NCBI GenBank assembly: GCA_937871915.1
Contig: CALMPG010000066.1
Coordinates: 1 to 41,461, forward strand
DNA length: 41,461 bases
Source of the DNA: an uncultured Phycisphaerales bacterium
Lineage (GTDB): Bacteria; Planctomycetota; Phycisphaerae; Phycisphaerales; UBA1924
Reading direction: 5' to 3'
In this document: positions 16,262 to 26,559 of the stretch, in pieces
Numbering within the stretch: the stretch's first letter is position 1
How the letters are laid out: each line of letters opens with the position of its first letter
The notes under the pieces: generated by a model
The model's input: the letters and a program-made list of their open reading frames with translations, nothing else
The model's database searches: none
What the model was told of the DNA's origin: nothing
Position numbers and translations under genes: made by a program

Positions 16262-17635
16262 CTATTGCGGCTGGGGCAGGGCGGGCGATGACAATCCGGG
16301 CGCATGGGCGACGGGATCGCGCCGGAGGTGCTCCGTCGCGTTCTCGAGCCAATCGGCGATCCGCCGGGCCTGCCCGTGGAGGGTGAAGAACAACGTGCGG
16401 TGTTCGCCCACATGGTTGTACGAATCGGGGCGGCCCAGCCGATCCCACAGCAGCCACCCGTTGGCCGCGGGCACCGTCAGGTCCAGGTTCGCCAGCACCG
16501 TGAGGACCGGCTTGTTGCGCAGAAACCTCGCCGTGTGGTACGGGTCGAGTTTCGAGAACGTGAGATAGTCGCGGAAGAGTTGCTCCCGCCAGTCGCCGCG
16601 CGGCTGATTGTCGGGCCACGCCAGACGAATCCCTCCATCCGTGAGATCGCTCTTCTGGGAGATTTCCAGCAGGTTCGCCCCTCCACCGACGATCACCGCC
16701 GCGTCGAACCGCTCGGGCGTGCGGGCCACGATCGCCGGCGCGGCCAGCGATCCCGCGCTGAAGCCGACAATTGCCAGCGGATGCTGCGGGACCTCGGGGC
16801 GGGCCTCGGCCAGATAGTCCAGCACCGCCTGCGCGGCGTACGCGGGCTCCGCCACCAGATCGTCGAGCACCCCGGCGAGTTGCCGGGCCACCCGCGGCAC
16901 ATCCTCCCGGGAACCAACGTACCACGGCTTGGACTCATACCACCACACGCGCGGCGTGGCGATCCGAACCAGCCACCACCCCCGCGCGGAGAGCTCGTCG
17001 GCGATCGCCTGCTCGTACGGGATGCTCCCCAGCCCCGACATGTAGACGATGGTGCCCCGGATGGGCGTCTTGCCCGAGGGCTCCACCAGCCGGATCGCCG
17101 TGCCCTCGGTGAGCATGGCCAGCAGGCCGGCGTCCGCGGGCCGCACCTCGGCGCCCAGGTCCTTGGCGCGACCGGCGAGCTCCCGCATCCGGCGCTCGGC
17201 GTACTTGGTGAATCGCGGATCGACGGGCAGGTCGGATCGGGTGGAATACGACACGAACCGCATCACGCCGGCCCGATCGGAGTCGGCGCGGCGCGACTGG
17301 AACACCCGGAGCAGCCCCGGACCATGGACCCCGCAGTAGGCGATTCGAGCGGCCGGTCGATTGACCACGCGTCTGACCTCTTCAGGCAGGTCCTTGGCCG
17401 ACGGCGAACCATCGACCACGAGGGAATAGATCGCCTTCGGCGTGGCCGCGCACAGGGCTTCGAGATTGTCGGTCTTCCGGGCCGGCCAGTCCGTCGCGGC
17501 GAGCGGGGCAGGGGCGGCATACGACCTGGCCCTGGATGGGTCGGCGGGTTGGAAAGTCGTGCATCCGGGCAGGGCGACCGCCGTCGCGAGGGCGCCGATC
17601 CACAGGACAAACGAGGCAAGGAGGGGTCTGGACAT
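16262..17635 (-). CDS. Lipoprotein alpha/beta hydrolase, uncharacterised
   Basis: A 457-residue predicted lipoprotein: hydrophobic N-terminus with lipobox LPGC (Cys25). An unassigned N-terminal region (about 45-185) is followed by an alpha/beta-hydrolase fold. That fold has GTIVYMSGLGSIPYEQAI as the first strand and turn, nucleophile Ser293 in IVGFSAGS, an acidic residue in VLANLDLTVPAANG and a histidine in YNHVGEHRTLFF. The open frame extends to 18043, but the ATG at 17635 gives the signal peptide and is preferred. There is no Shine-Dalgarno. The catalytic triad assignment is inferred from order and spacing; I do not recognise a named family or substrate. Confidence 0.78.
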   Translation of the reverse strand: MSRPLLASFVLWIGALATAVALPGCTTFQPADPSRARSYAAPAPLAATDWPARKTDNLEALCAATPKAIYSLVVDGSPSAKDLPEEVRRVVNRPAARIAYCGVHGPGLLRVFQSRRADSDRAGVMRFVSYSTRSDLPVDPRFTKYAERRMRELAGRAKDLGAEVRPADAGLLAMLTEGTAIRLVEPSGKTPIRGTIVYMSGLGSIPYEQAIADELSARGWWLVRIATPRVWWYESKPWYVGSREDVPRVARQLAGVLDDLVAEPAYAAQAVLDYLAEARPEVPQHPLAIVGFSAGSLAAPAIVARTPERFDAAVIVGGGANLLEISQKSDLTDGGIRLAWPDNQPRGDWREQLFRDYLTFSKLDPYHTARFLRNKPVLTVLANLDLTVPAANGWLLWDRLGRPDSYNHVGEHRTLFFTLHGQARRIADWLENATEHLRRDPVAHAPGLSSPALPQPQ

Positions 17636-17864
17636 GCGTCGGTGACGGTATCGTGCCAGAGGGACAGGAGTTCGGATTGAACCTGTTGTACGCCCGAATG
17701 CCCCCCCGGGTGCGAGAAGCGGCATCCGAAGGCCCGCGCCGGGCGTATGGAAGGCGGACGGAACGGGATCGGGCAAGGGGAATGCCGGGGTGTGCGTACT
17801 GTTTTGGGGCGGGGCGGCGGCGCGATGCGGAGATTGCGGCCGCGATACTCCCGGGAGCACCACG

Positions 17865-18668
17865 ATGAAGGTCCGCAGCCAACAGCAGACAGCCGACCGG
17901 AGAGAAACCATCGACCGCGGGTTCACGCTCATCGAGATCATCGTGGTCATCACGATCATCGCGATCCTGACATCGCTGGGGCTGATGGTGGGGAACAAGG
18001 TGCGGGTGAACTCGCAGGCGCAGGCAACCAGGTCGCTGCTCATCTCCCTCGACCAGGCCTACACAGCCGTGACGAGCGAGAAGGACTCGGGCGTGGCGTC
18101 GGTGTGGCGCGACGCCCTCGGCAACGAGTTCGCCGTGGTGGATGGATACGTCAAGCTGTCGAGCACGCCCGAGCCCAGTCTGGGTCTGCTTCTGCTCGCG
18201 ACGGGCCAGCATCCGTCGCTGAAGGAGACCATCCTCCGGGCCGACAGCCGATACCTGACCACGGCCATTCTCACCAGCTCACAGAACATGTTTCCCACCG
18301 ACAACACGGTGAAGGTTCCGGTGCTCAAAGACTCCTGGGGCAACCCCATCAGATTCGTTCATCCCCGGTGGGACGGCGGGTACGGCGAATACTACAACCC
18401 GATCACCAACGCGCAGGTCACCACGGGGCGAGATCAGGAACGCCAGTTCGTCGGCAAGCGGGCCGGGGGCGGAACCCACATCGAGAGCTTCCTCCGATCC
18501 TTCCGACCGACCCAGACCGCCGTTGGGCACGCCGACGAGGGCCTGTGCACCGGTGGCCGCGGCTACTTCTACTCCTCGGGACCCGACAAGGACCCCGGCG
18601 CACGCGACGACAACGTCTATCTCAACGGCCCGCCCAAGTTCCCCGCCGAGACCGCAAACTTCCACTGA
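17865..18668 (+). CDS. Prepilin-type cleavage/methylation domain protein (type II secretion/pilin-like)
   Basis: A 267-residue single-helix secreted protein. The type III signal is RGFTLIEIIVVITIIAIL: prepilin peptidase would cut between Gly19 and Phe20, leaving N-methyl-Phe, and Glu24 at position +5 is present. The 18-residue leader is longer than most. The C-terminal region (200-267) is Gly-rich, with GRGYFYSSGPDKDPG (compare the pseudopilin-type 'SxGPDG' ending), and may bind calcium as in major pseudopilins. GGGAG precedes the ATG. No other secretion or pilus gene is nearby, so this is an orphan prepilin, as is common in planctomycetes. Confidence 0.87.
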   Translation: MKVRSQQQTADRRETIDRGFTLIEIIVVITIIAILTSLGLMVGNKVRVNSQAQATRSLLISLDQAYTAVTSEKDSGVASVWRDALGNEFAVVDGYVKLSSTPEPSLGLLLLATGQHPSLKETILRADSRYLTTAILTSSQNMFPTDNTVKVPVLKDSWGNPIRFVHPRWDGGYGEYYNPITNAQVTTGRDQERQFVGKRAGGGTHIESFLRSFRPTQTAVGHADEGLCTGGRGYFYSSGPDKDPGARDDNVYLNGPPKFPAETANFH

Positions 18669-18725
18669 TCGTGTTATTGGGCGGATATGGGCCCCGCGAG
18701 CGCCGATACGTCGGCTTCGCCAGGG

Positions 18726-18754
18726 TTGTTTCCCCCTCCGCTCCGGCCTAGCCT
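18726..18754 (+). promoter_or_regulatory. Putative sigma-70-type promoter of tRNA-Pro
   Basis: TTGTTT (18726-18731), a 17-base spacer, and TAGCCT (18749-18754) lie 25 bases before the mature tRNA 5' end. The spacing is ideal and the -35 fair. Confidence 0.5.
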
Positions 18755-18779
18755 TGGCGTCGATTCGGAAGACAACTTC

Positions 18780-18853
18780 CGGGGTGTAGCGCAGCTTGGT
18801 AGCGCGTCTCGTTCGGGACGAGAAGGTCGAAGGTTCAAATCCTTTCACCCCGA
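18780..18853 (+). tRNA. tRNA-Pro (anticodon CGG)
   Basis: A complete cloverleaf can be drawn: 7-bp acceptor stem (CGGGGTG/CACCCCG), D-stem GCGC/GCGC, anticodon stem TCTCG/CGAGA with loop TTCGGGA (anticodon CGG, reading CCG), and T-arm GAAGG-TTCAAAT-CCTTT. The discriminator is A18853 and CCA is not encoded. A strong terminator follows. Confidence 0.97.
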
Positions 18854-18867
18854 TTCAGCAGGTGTGA

Positions 18868-18900
18868 TGGCCCCGGCAAGTGCCGGGGCCATCTTTGTTT
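18868..18900 (+). terminator. Rho-independent terminator after tRNA-Pro
   Basis: A perfect inverted repeat with arms TGGCCCCGGCA and TGCCGGGGCCA around AG, followed by TCTTTGTTT. It lies 14 bases past the tRNA and just before the DinB-fold gene. Confidence 0.85.
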
Positions 18901-18918
18901 CAGCGCGGAGCGTTCATC

Positions 18919-19440
18919 ATGAGCACCCGTCCCCGCGACTCTTACGACACGATCGGCGCGATCCTGAGCATCCACGCGATGGTCAACGGGTTTCTCCTCG
19001 ATGCCGTCGAGGACGTTCCGGAATCACGCATGACCGAGCAGCCCGGGGCCATCGTCAACCACCCGGCGTGGACGCTGTCGCACCTCAACGCATACGCGGG
19101 AACGTTGCTCTCGATGCTCGACGACCCGAGCGTGCCCACCCCGACTGCCGACGCCGAGATGGAGCGGTACGGGTACGGCACCACGCCCGTGGTCGATCGC
19201 GCCGCCTATGCGACAAAACGAGATCTCATTGACCGGTTCAGAGACCGCAACGCGAGGCTTGCCGCGGCCGTCGCCGACAAGCACGCCGACTACTTCCCCA
19301 GACCCTCGCCGGAAAAGTACCGCCCCTCCTCGCCGACCATCGGGCACATCGCCATCGCGCTGCTCGTGGCGCACCCGCCGCATCACCTCGGCCAGCTCAA
19401 GCAATGGCGCCGCGCCGCCGGGATCGTGGAGAAGGCCTGA
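18919..19440 (+). CDS. DinB-fold (DfsB-like) protein
   Basis: A 173-residue four-helix-bundle protein of the DinB/YfiT type, a fold that usually binds a divalent metal through three histidines. Candidate ligands are in NHPAWTLSHLN and in AHPPHHLGQLKQWRRAAGI at the C-terminus. Known relatives are thiol-dependent S-transferases or proteins of unknown function. The ATG at 18919 is chosen because GGAG lies nine bases upstream; an in-frame ATG at 18880 lies inside the tRNA terminator hairpin. A second protein with the same two motifs is encoded at 29636-30163. The specific reaction is unknown. Confidence 0.82.
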   Translation: MSTRPRDSYDTIGAILSIHAMVNGFLLDAVEDVPESRMTEQPGAIVNHPAWTLSHLNAYAGTLLSMLDDPSVPTPTADAEMERYGYGTTPVVDRAAYATKRDLIDRFRDRNARLAAAVADKHADYFPRPSPEKYRPSSPTIGHIAIALLVAHPPHHLGQLKQWRRAAGIVEKA

Positions 19441-19555
19441 CGACGCGTGGGGCGACCAAAAAAAAGGGCCCCAACGAAGATGCAAAGGATGCATCGATCG
19501 CCTCGCCGCTCTCGTGCCAAGTTCCTCTACCATCCCAGGAGTTGGAGTGAATGCC

Positions 19556-20050
19556 ATGCCCCGGTTGAAATCCAAGAAGACTCCGAAGCCCACCCATCCG
19601 ACAAAGGCCCCCGGTTCGACCGTCAGGCGAGCGCGAAGTGCCCCCCCGCCACGCCTCCTCGCCGGCGGCAACCCGCAGATCGCCAAGGCCGACGGCGACG
19701 GCCCCGTGCAGGCCTACATCGCGGCCATGCCGGGATGGAAACGCGACGTTGGACGCCGCCTCGATGCCCTCATCGTGCGCACGGTCCCCAACGTCCGCAA
19801 GGCCGTGCGGTGGAACTCGCCCTTCTACGGCCTCGAGGGCCAAGGCTGGTTCCTCGGCGTGCACTGCATCACCAAGTACGTGAAGGTGGCCTTCTTCCGC
19901 GGCACATCCCTCCGCCCGCTTCCCCCCGTTGCGTCCAAGAAGCCGGGTGTGCGATACTTCCATATCCACGAGCACGACCAACCCGACGAGCAAACGCTCG
20001 CGGGTTGGATCCGGCAGGCCGCCGCCTTGCCCGGTGAGCGATGCTTCTGA
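19556..20050 (+). CDS. DUF1801 domain protein (YdhG-like)
   Basis: A 164-residue cytosolic protein. The first 55 residues are basic and low-complexity (Lys/Pro/Arg/Ala). The remaining ~105 form a DUF1801 domain: VQAYIAAMPGWKRDVGRRLDALI, VRKAVRWNSPFYGLEGQGWF, and KVAFFRGTSLRPLPP. Members include YdhG-type proteins proposed as iron chaperones and many proteins of unknown role. The ATG at 19556 follows a GGAG-rich segment. It lies 115 bp after the DinB-fold gene on the same strand and is convergent with sucB. The basic N-terminal extension could bind nucleic acid (speculative). Confidence 0.8.
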   Translation: MPRLKSKKTPKPTHPTKAPGSTVRRARSAPPPRLLAGGNPQIAKADGDGPVQAYIAAMPGWKRDVGRRLDALIVRTVPNVRKAVRWNSPFYGLEGQGWFLGVHCITKYVKVAFFRGTSLRPLPPVASKKPGVRYFHIHEHDQPDEQTLAGWIRQAAALPGERCF

Positions 20051-20182
20051 CCCGACGCGTGCGCAACCGAGTGCCCGAGAGAGCCCCGCCCCGAGCAAAC
20101 GCCCGAGCCCGCGTCCTCGTCGATCGTCGTTGGCAGTCCGGGCGGCGGCGACGCACGCCGGCAAACCAATCCCGCCGTGTGC

Positions 20183-21487
<1,305 letters not shown>

Positions 21488-21530
21488 GCTGCGAACTCCG
21501 AAGAAGGTCCACCGCCAAGACGCCGGGGTC

Positions 21531-24464
21531 TCAGGGGGTGAGGTGCTTGATCCTGTTTGTGGGCTTGCCGCCGGTTCCGTTGGCCGCGCCGTGGGCCCGA
21601 TCGTCCGCCGTGTTTTCGTGGGGCGGCAGCGGTGCGACGGCCTCCGAGAGAATCTCGTCCTGCTGCCGCTTGTGGCTCTCCTCGGACGCGGTCGCCGGGG
21701 ACGCACACGCGGCACGCCCGATGAACCGCGGCCGCCACCCGAACTCTTCGAGGAACTTGTCGGCGATGTAGATGTACGCGCCCTGGTTGCGCGGCTCTTC
21801 CTGGGCCCACACCCTCTTGGCCGCCTTGGGATACTTCGCGTCCACCGCCTTCACGGCCTCGGTGTGGAACGGATAGAGCTGCTCGATGCGGATGAGGGCG
21901 ACATCCTTGCGCCCCGTCTGCTCCCGCCGCTCGGCCATCTCGTGGAAGATCTTGCCCGTGCAATAGACGACCTGCGTCACGGCGCTCGTCGCGAGCCCGG
22001 TCATCCCGCCCATGCCGTTGCCCCCCCTGGTGAACGCCGGATCGTCCATCACGTGCTGGAACGCCCCCGTCGAGAGCTCGTCCACCGTCGCGGTCGGGAT
22101 GCGCAGGAACTTCTTGGGCGTCATCACGATCAGCGGTTTGCGGAAGTTCCGCAGCATCTGCCGTCTGAGCATGTGGAAGGTCTGCGCCCCCGTCGAGGGG
22201 TACACGACCTCCATGTTCTCATCGGCGCACAGTTGCAGGAATCGCTCCAGGCGGGCCGAGGAGTGCTCCGGCCCCTGACCCTCGTAGCCGTGCGGCAGCA
22301 GGAGCACCAGGCCGGCCCACCGGTGCCACTTGATCTCGCTGGCCGCGAGATATTGGTCGATCACGATCTGGGCCCCGTTGGCAAAGTCGCCGAACTGGGC
22401 CTCCCACATCACCAGCGCCCTCGGATTCGCGCGGCTGTAGCCGTAGTCGAAGCCCATGACCGAGTACTCGCTCAGCGGGCTGTCCCACACGTTGAACAAC
22501 GCCTGCCTGCCCTCGCGGATGTGATCCAGCGGCGTGTACCGCTCGTTGGTCTGCTCATCGCGAAGCACGGCGTGACGGGTGGTGAACGTGCCCCGCCGCG
22601 AGTCCTGCCCGCTCAGGCGGACCGCCGTGCCCTCGAGGAGCAGCGTGCCGATGGCGACCATCTCCGCGTCGTTGTGCGCGATCTTGTTGGTCGTCGGCAG
22701 GCTGGACCGATCGGCGAGCATCCCCTTGAGTTTCGGGTGAACGTTGAAGCCCTCGGGCGTCCGCCCCAGCGCAGCGCACACCTCGGCGACCACCCTCGGG
22801 TCCACCGCGGTCCTGGGCGACTCGAACGTGTACTGGCCGTCGAGTCCCTGCCAGATGCCCCTGCCCGGCGGGGGGCCCGGGTTCACCGGGTGGTGCTTGT
22901 CGATGGCGTCCACGTACACCTCGTGCATCCCGTCCCACGTCGCCTGCGTCAACGCGTCGGCCTGCTCGCGGGTGACGACACCCTCCTGGATCAGTTGGCT
23001 CGCGTACGTCTCCGGCGTGCCGGGGTGGGAACGAATGAGCGAGTACAACTTCGGCTGCGTGAACGCCGGCTCGTCCGCCTCGTTGTGGCCGTAGCGCCGG
23101 AAGCAGACCAGATCGACAAAGATGTCCTTCTGGAACCCCTGCCGGTAGTCGGCCGCGACCCGGGCCGCACGCCCCACCGCCTCGGGATCGTCGCCGTTCA
23201 CGTGCAGCACCGGCGCATTGATGATCTTCGCAATGTCCGTGCAGTACTCGGTCGAGCGGCTGTCCTCGGGGTCGGTCGTGAAACCGATGAGGTTGTTGAT
23301 CACCACGTGCAGCGTGCCGCCCACGGAGTAGCCATCGAGCTTCTGCAGGTTCAGGCACTCGGCCACGACCCCCTGGCCCGGCAGCGCGGCGTCGCCGTGG
23401 ATCGAGAGCGAGCACGTCCCCCGCATCCCCGCTTGCCGGCCGCCGGGAACCAGGTCCTGCTTGGCCCGGCACCGTCCCAGGACCACGGCGTCCTGGCTTT
23501 CCAGGTGGCTGGGGTTGTTGAGCAGCGACAGGTGGACCATCCGCCCGTCGGGCAGCGTCTGATCGCCCGAGTAGCCGCGGTGATACTTCACGTCTCCGCC
23601 GCCGGGGTGCGTCCCCTCCGCCCAGATGTCCTTGAACTCGGTGAAGATCTTGCCGAGGTCCTTGCCCAGATAGTGCCGCAGCAGCGCGAGCCGCCCGCGG
23701 TGGGACATGCCGATCACGATCTCCTGCGTGCCCGTCTCCCCGAGCCGGTCGGTCATGAACTTGAGCAGCGGGATGGTGGACTCGCCACCCTCGATGCTGA
23801 ACCGCTTCTTGCCCTGGAACCGCTTGCCAAGGAACAGCTCGAACTGCCCCACGGCGACGAGCTGCTCGAGCAGCCTGAGTTTCTCCTCGCGCGTCAGGGG
23901 AGGCGATCGCTCGGGGCCCTCGAACCGGCGCCGGAACCACGCCCGCTCCTCGTCGGCGGGGATGTGCATGAACTCGATCCCGATGGACCCGCAGTAGTAC
24001 CGCTCCAGGTGCGCGATCACCTCGCGCACCTTCACCGGCGCGGGGAGGACCTCGCTGTGAACGAGCCGGTCCAGGTCGGCCTCCGTCAGGCCGAACTCCT
24101 CCATCCTGAGCGCTTTGGGACGGGGCCGCTCGCGCCCGAACGGATCGATCTTCGCGATCAGGTGTCCCATCCCGCGATACGCGTTGGTAAGCTCCTCAAC
24201 AGCGCTCTGGAGCGGCGAGATCGATTCCGATGCCGCCGATCCGGCCCCCTGCTCACCCGGCCGGGCAAGACCGAGGTCGAATCCCTGAAAGAACGCGGCC
24301 AAATCCCCGGAAACCGACGCGGGATCCGCCCTGAACCGCTGGTATTGGGCCTCGAGGTACTCGGCCGACCAAGCGTTCACCGCCGGACCGACCGCGGTGG
24401 GATTCGATGCGGGATGGGAGACGGACGGGGAAGAATGCTGCGGCTGGGCCTGGCTGCCACTCAT
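21531..24464 (-). CDS. sucA: 2-oxoglutarate dehydrogenase E1 component
   Basis: A 977-residue thiamine-diphosphate enzyme that decarboxylates 2-oxoglutarate and succinylates the E2 lipoyl group. The N-terminal E2-binding segment is [19 protein letters not shown]. The phosphate-site motif is [14 protein letters not shown]. The ThDP motif runs from [16 protein letters not shown] to [20 protein letters not shown]. The transketolase-like domain contains [22 protein letters not shown] and the C-terminal domain has [13 protein letters not shown] chose the ATG at 24464 (MSGSQAQ); an in-frame ATG at 24509 adds 15 non-conserved residues. The C-terminal ~50 residues (Ala/His/Asp-rich) are an unconserved extension. 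It is the first gene of sucA-sucB and divergent from a small gene at 24672. Confidence 0.95.
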   Translation of the reverse strand: MSGSQAQPQHSSPSVSHPASNPTAVGPAVNAWSAEYLEAQYQRFRADPASVSGDLAAFFQGFDLGLARPGEQGAGSAASESISPLQSAVEELTNAYRGMGHLIAKIDPFGRERPRPKALRMEEFGLTEADLDRLVHSEVLPAPVKVREVIAHLERYYCGSIGIEFMHIPADEERAWFRRRFEGPERSPPLTREEKLRLLEQLVAVGQFELFLGKRFQGKKRFSIEGGESTIPLLKFMTDRLGETGTQEIVIGMSHRGRLALLRHYLGKDLGKIFTEFKDIWAEGTHPGGGDVKYHRGYSGDQTLPDGRMVHLSLLNNPSHLESQDAVVLGRCRAKQDLVPGGRQAGMRGTCSLSIHGDAALPGQGVVAECLNLQKLDGYSVGGTLHVVINNLIGFTTDPEDSRSTEYCTDIAKIINAPVLHVNGDDPEAVGRAARVAADYRQGFQKDIFVDLVCFRRYGHNEADEPAFTQPKLYSLIRSHPGTPETYASQLIQEGVVTREQADALTQATWDGMHEVYVDAIDKHHPVNPGPPPGRGIWQGLDGQYTFESPRTAVDPRVVAEVCAALGRTPEGFNVHPKLKGMLADRSSLPTTNKIAHNDAEMVAIGTLLLEGTAVRLSGQDSRRGTFTTRHAVLRDEQTNERYTPLDHIREGRQALFNVWDSPLSEYSVMGFDYGYSRANPRALVMWEAQFGDFANGAQIVIDQYLAASEIKWHRWAGLVLLLPHGYEGQGPEHSSARLERFLQLCADENMEVVYPSTGAQTFHMLRRQMLRNFRKPLIVMTPKKFLRIPTATVDELSTGAFQHVMDDPAFTRGGNGMGGMTGLATSAVTQVVYCTGKIFHEMAERREQTGRKDVALIRIEQLYPFHTEAVKAVDAKYPKAAKRVWAQEEPRNQGAYIYIADKFLEEFGWRPRFIGRAACASPATASEESHKRQQDEILSEAVAPLPPHENTADDRAHGAANGTGGKPTNRIKHLTP

Positions 24465-24620
24465 TGGCGATCTCTGTAGGGCGTTTGAACGGCTGCGGCA
24501 CTGTCGCACTCACCCGCCCGGACGCCCGCCGGACGGGGCCTTGATCCTATCCCCCATGATCGTCCAACCGGGGGCCGCGGCCAAGCCCGTGCGCGACGAT
24601 TGGCGGGGAAAGTTCTTCAC

Positions 24621-24651
24621 CAAACCGCCGGTTTGTGAAAGCCCAAACCGG
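24621..24651. promoter_or_regulatory. Cluster of CAAACCG half-sites (possible operator) between sucA and the 24672 gene
   Basis: CAAACCG occurs at 24621-24627, inverted (CGGTTTG) at 24629-24635, and again at 24644-24650. The second and third copies form a perfect 8-bp inverted repeat (CCGGTTTG / CAAACCGG) with an 8-base spacer. The site lies in the divergent region, 21 bases before the small gene. No regulator is identified. Confidence 0.35.
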
Positions 24652-24671
24652 GGACCTGCCGATAGTCTCGC

Positions 24672-24974
24672 ATGAGCGTGTTTGGGCCGGGAAACCCGAC
24701 CGGAGCCGTCTCCCCTTCCGCCGCCCAATCGCTGGCGGGAATGACCCAGGCCGAGCGCGTGAACTCCGCCGGCAAGCGAACCGCAAAGCCCGACGGTCGC
24801 CCACGACCCGCCGACGAGGTGGAGATCGACGTGGAAGCGGCCCAGGCTGCGGATGCGGTGCGCAACCTCAAGCCCAACGGCGACGAGGAAACCCAGGACG
24901 ACCGGCAGGAGCAGGACCACTACAAGCCCCAGCGGGACGAGCCCGAGCGGCCGCGACTCGACGTGCAGGGTTGA
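24672..24974 (+). CDS. Small charged hypothetical protein
   Basis: A 100-residue, strongly hydrophilic protein with no signal peptide or membrane segment. The first ~20 residues are Gly/Ser/Ala-rich. The middle has an acidic stretch (ADEVEIDVEAAQAADAVRNL), and the C-terminus is rich in Asp/Glu/Gln/Arg (DDRQEQDHYKPQRDEPERP). It is probably disordered. The gene fits the gap exactly: it begins in the sucA divergent region and its stop lies 3 bp from the stop of the convergent gene. That supports it being real. No function is recognised. Confidence 0.6.
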   Translation: MSVFGPGNPTGAVSPSAAQSLAGMTQAERVNSAGKRTAKPDGRPRPADEVEIDVEAAQAADAVRNLKPNGDEETQDDRQEQDHYKPQRDEPERPRLDVQG

Positions 24975-24977
24975 CCT

Positions 24978-26279
24978 CTAGTTCCGAGCCGTCGGGGCGT
25001 GCTCGCGACAGACTGCGGCGAGCGCAGCGCAGGCGTAGTCAATGTCCTCGGCCAGCAGGAACGGCCCAAGGCTCAGGCGCAGCCCCCCCGAGCGGTGAGA
25101 TTCGGGCGAGCCGGTCGAGTTCGGAGATGTGCCGAGCGTCTCGTGGGCCAGCGGCGCGCAATGCAGGCCGGCCCGCGTGAGCACCCCGTAGCTCGCCTCC
25201 AGAATCCCCGCCAACTCCTGGGCCCTCAGGTCGTCGTGGACAAACGTCAGCACCCCCACCCGTCGCTCCGAGGTCGTCGGTCCCAGGAGCCGCAGCCCCG
25301 GCGCACCCGCGCACCGGCCGTTCGAGTCGGGCTGCAGCTCCGCAAACATGCGATCGATGAGCTGAACCTCGTCGGAACGGCAGGCATCGACACCCCGGTC
25401 GAGCAGCCAGGCGACCCCCTCGGAAAGCCCGACAATCCCGACCGTGTTGTGCGAGCCCGATTCGTACTTGTCGGGAAGCCCCTGCGGATGGGCGACGTCT
25501 TCCGACGAACTGCCCGTGCCGCCCTCGCGGATGGTGTCGAGGCGTCGCTCGACGCCCGAGCGGATGCACAGCCCGCCGGTCCCCGTCGGTCCGAGCAGGC
25601 CCTTGTGCCCCGGAAACGCGAGCAGGTCCGCGTGGGCGGCCTCCATGTCCACGGGCCAGTGGCCCAGCGATTGGGCAGCATCAACAAGATAGAGCAGCCC
25701 CTCCGCCCCGCCCGTTCCCGCGCCGTGCTTGCCGCAAACCGCGCCGATCGCCTCGACATCCTGCACGACGCCCGTCACGTTGCTGGCGTGGTTGAGGCAG
25801 ACAAGGACGGTTTCGGCCCGGATCGCCCGGCCGACATCCTCCGGCGCGACCATGCCCGTCCCCGGGTCGGCCGACACAAACGTAACCCGCAACCCCGGAT
25901 CGGCCGACCGCATGGCGTTCAACGGACGCAGGACCGAGTTGTGTTCCATGGCCGTCGCCACGACGTGCATGGGATTCCCCGGGCCCAACCGCCGACGCGC
26001 GTGCCCGAGCACGCCTTTGACGGCGAGATTCAGGCCGTCGGAGGTGTTGTGGCCGAACACGACGTGCTCCGGACTGGCAAGATTGACCAGCCGCGCGATG
26101 CGCTCGCGACATTGGCGGATCAGCCGCCCGGCGGCCCGCGCCTCGGCGTAGGCGCCCCGTCCGGAGGCCCCGTTCTCGGTCATGAATCGGGCCATGGACG
26201 CGGCGACGGCCGGCGGCTTGGGGAATGAGGTGGCCGCGTTGTCAAAGTACCGGCGTTTGAGGGGCGAAGGGAGGTTCAT
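24978..26279 (-). CDS. Cysteine desulfurase family protein (class V aminotransferase)
   Basis: A 433-residue PLP enzyme. It starts RRYFDNAATSFPKP, typical of the family. MEHNSVLRPL supplies the His113 that stacks on PLP, and VDAAQSLGHWPVDM holds the PLP Asp200. The Schiff-base lysine is Lys226 in FPGHKGLLGPTGTGGL. The C-terminal motif GLHCAPLAHETLGT contains Cys374 at the expected position. These features match the family I know as TIGR01977 rather than IscS or SufS. It would release sulfur from cysteine or a related compound, with the acceptor unknown. The ATG at 26279 is chosen over 26318; TACCAT lies seven bases upstream and there is no Shine-Dalgarno. Confidence 0.88.
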   Translation of the reverse strand: MNLPSPLKRRYFDNAATSFPKPPAVAASMARFMTENGASGRGAYAEARAAGRLIRQCRERIARLVNLASPEHVVFGHNTSDGLNLAVKGVLGHARRRLGPGNPMHVVATAMEHNSVLRPLNAMRSADPGLRVTFVSADPGTGMVAPEDVGRAIRAETVLVCLNHASNVTGVVQDVEAIGAVCGKHGAGTGGAEGLLYLVDAAQSLGHWPVDMEAAHADLLAFPGHKGLLGPTGTGGLCIRSGVERRLDTIREGGTGSSSEDVAHPQGLPDKYESGSHNTVGIVGLSEGVAWLLDRGVDACRSDEVQLIDRMFAELQPDSNGRCAGAPGLRLLGPTTSERRVGVLTFVHDDLRAQELAGILEASYGVLTRAGLHCAPLAHETLGTSPNSTGSPESHRSGGLRLSLGPFLLAEDIDYACAALAAVCREHAPTARN

Positions 26280-26286
26280 CGGGCCA

Positions 26287-26292
26287 ATGGTA
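26287..26292 (-). promoter_or_regulatory. Putative -10 element (TACCAT) for a leaderless mRNA
   Basis: On the minus strand TACCAT ends seven bases before the ATG at 26279 with no Shine-Dalgarno between. It lies back-to-back with the fusA promoter. Confidence 0.35.
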
Positions 26293-26306
26293 GGGGTGAA
26301 CCGGGG

Positions 26307-26334
26307 TTGATTCGGCAACCCTTGGGTCTATGAT
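26307..26334 (+). promoter_or_regulatory. Putative sigma-70-type promoter of fusA
   Basis: TTGATT (26307-26312), a 16-base spacer, and TATGAT (26329-26334). It would give a ~220-base leader before fusA. The leader contains an ATG-initiated 15-codon frame at 26384-26431. Confidence 0.55.
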
Positions 26335-26559
26335 CGGGCCTTGTTCGCCCAACGGCGAGCATCCCTTTTGATCGAGCACTCCCATGGGCGACGACGCCGG
26401 CAAAGAAGACCCCGACAACGACTCGCGCTGAGCCCTTGCCGGCCGCCCCGCTCGTTCCTCCACCCACATCCAAGGTCCCCGACGTGAGGCACGGGCCAAG
26501 CGCCGGGCGATGTTCCCGACACCCGCACTCGACCCGCACTTTCGACACCGAGAATCACC

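Noticed and set aside
19446..19475. Possible terminator after the DinB-fold gene (GGGGC...GCCCC around eight A)
   Set aside because: The stem is only about six pairs with a large A-rich loop and no T-tract on the 3' side.
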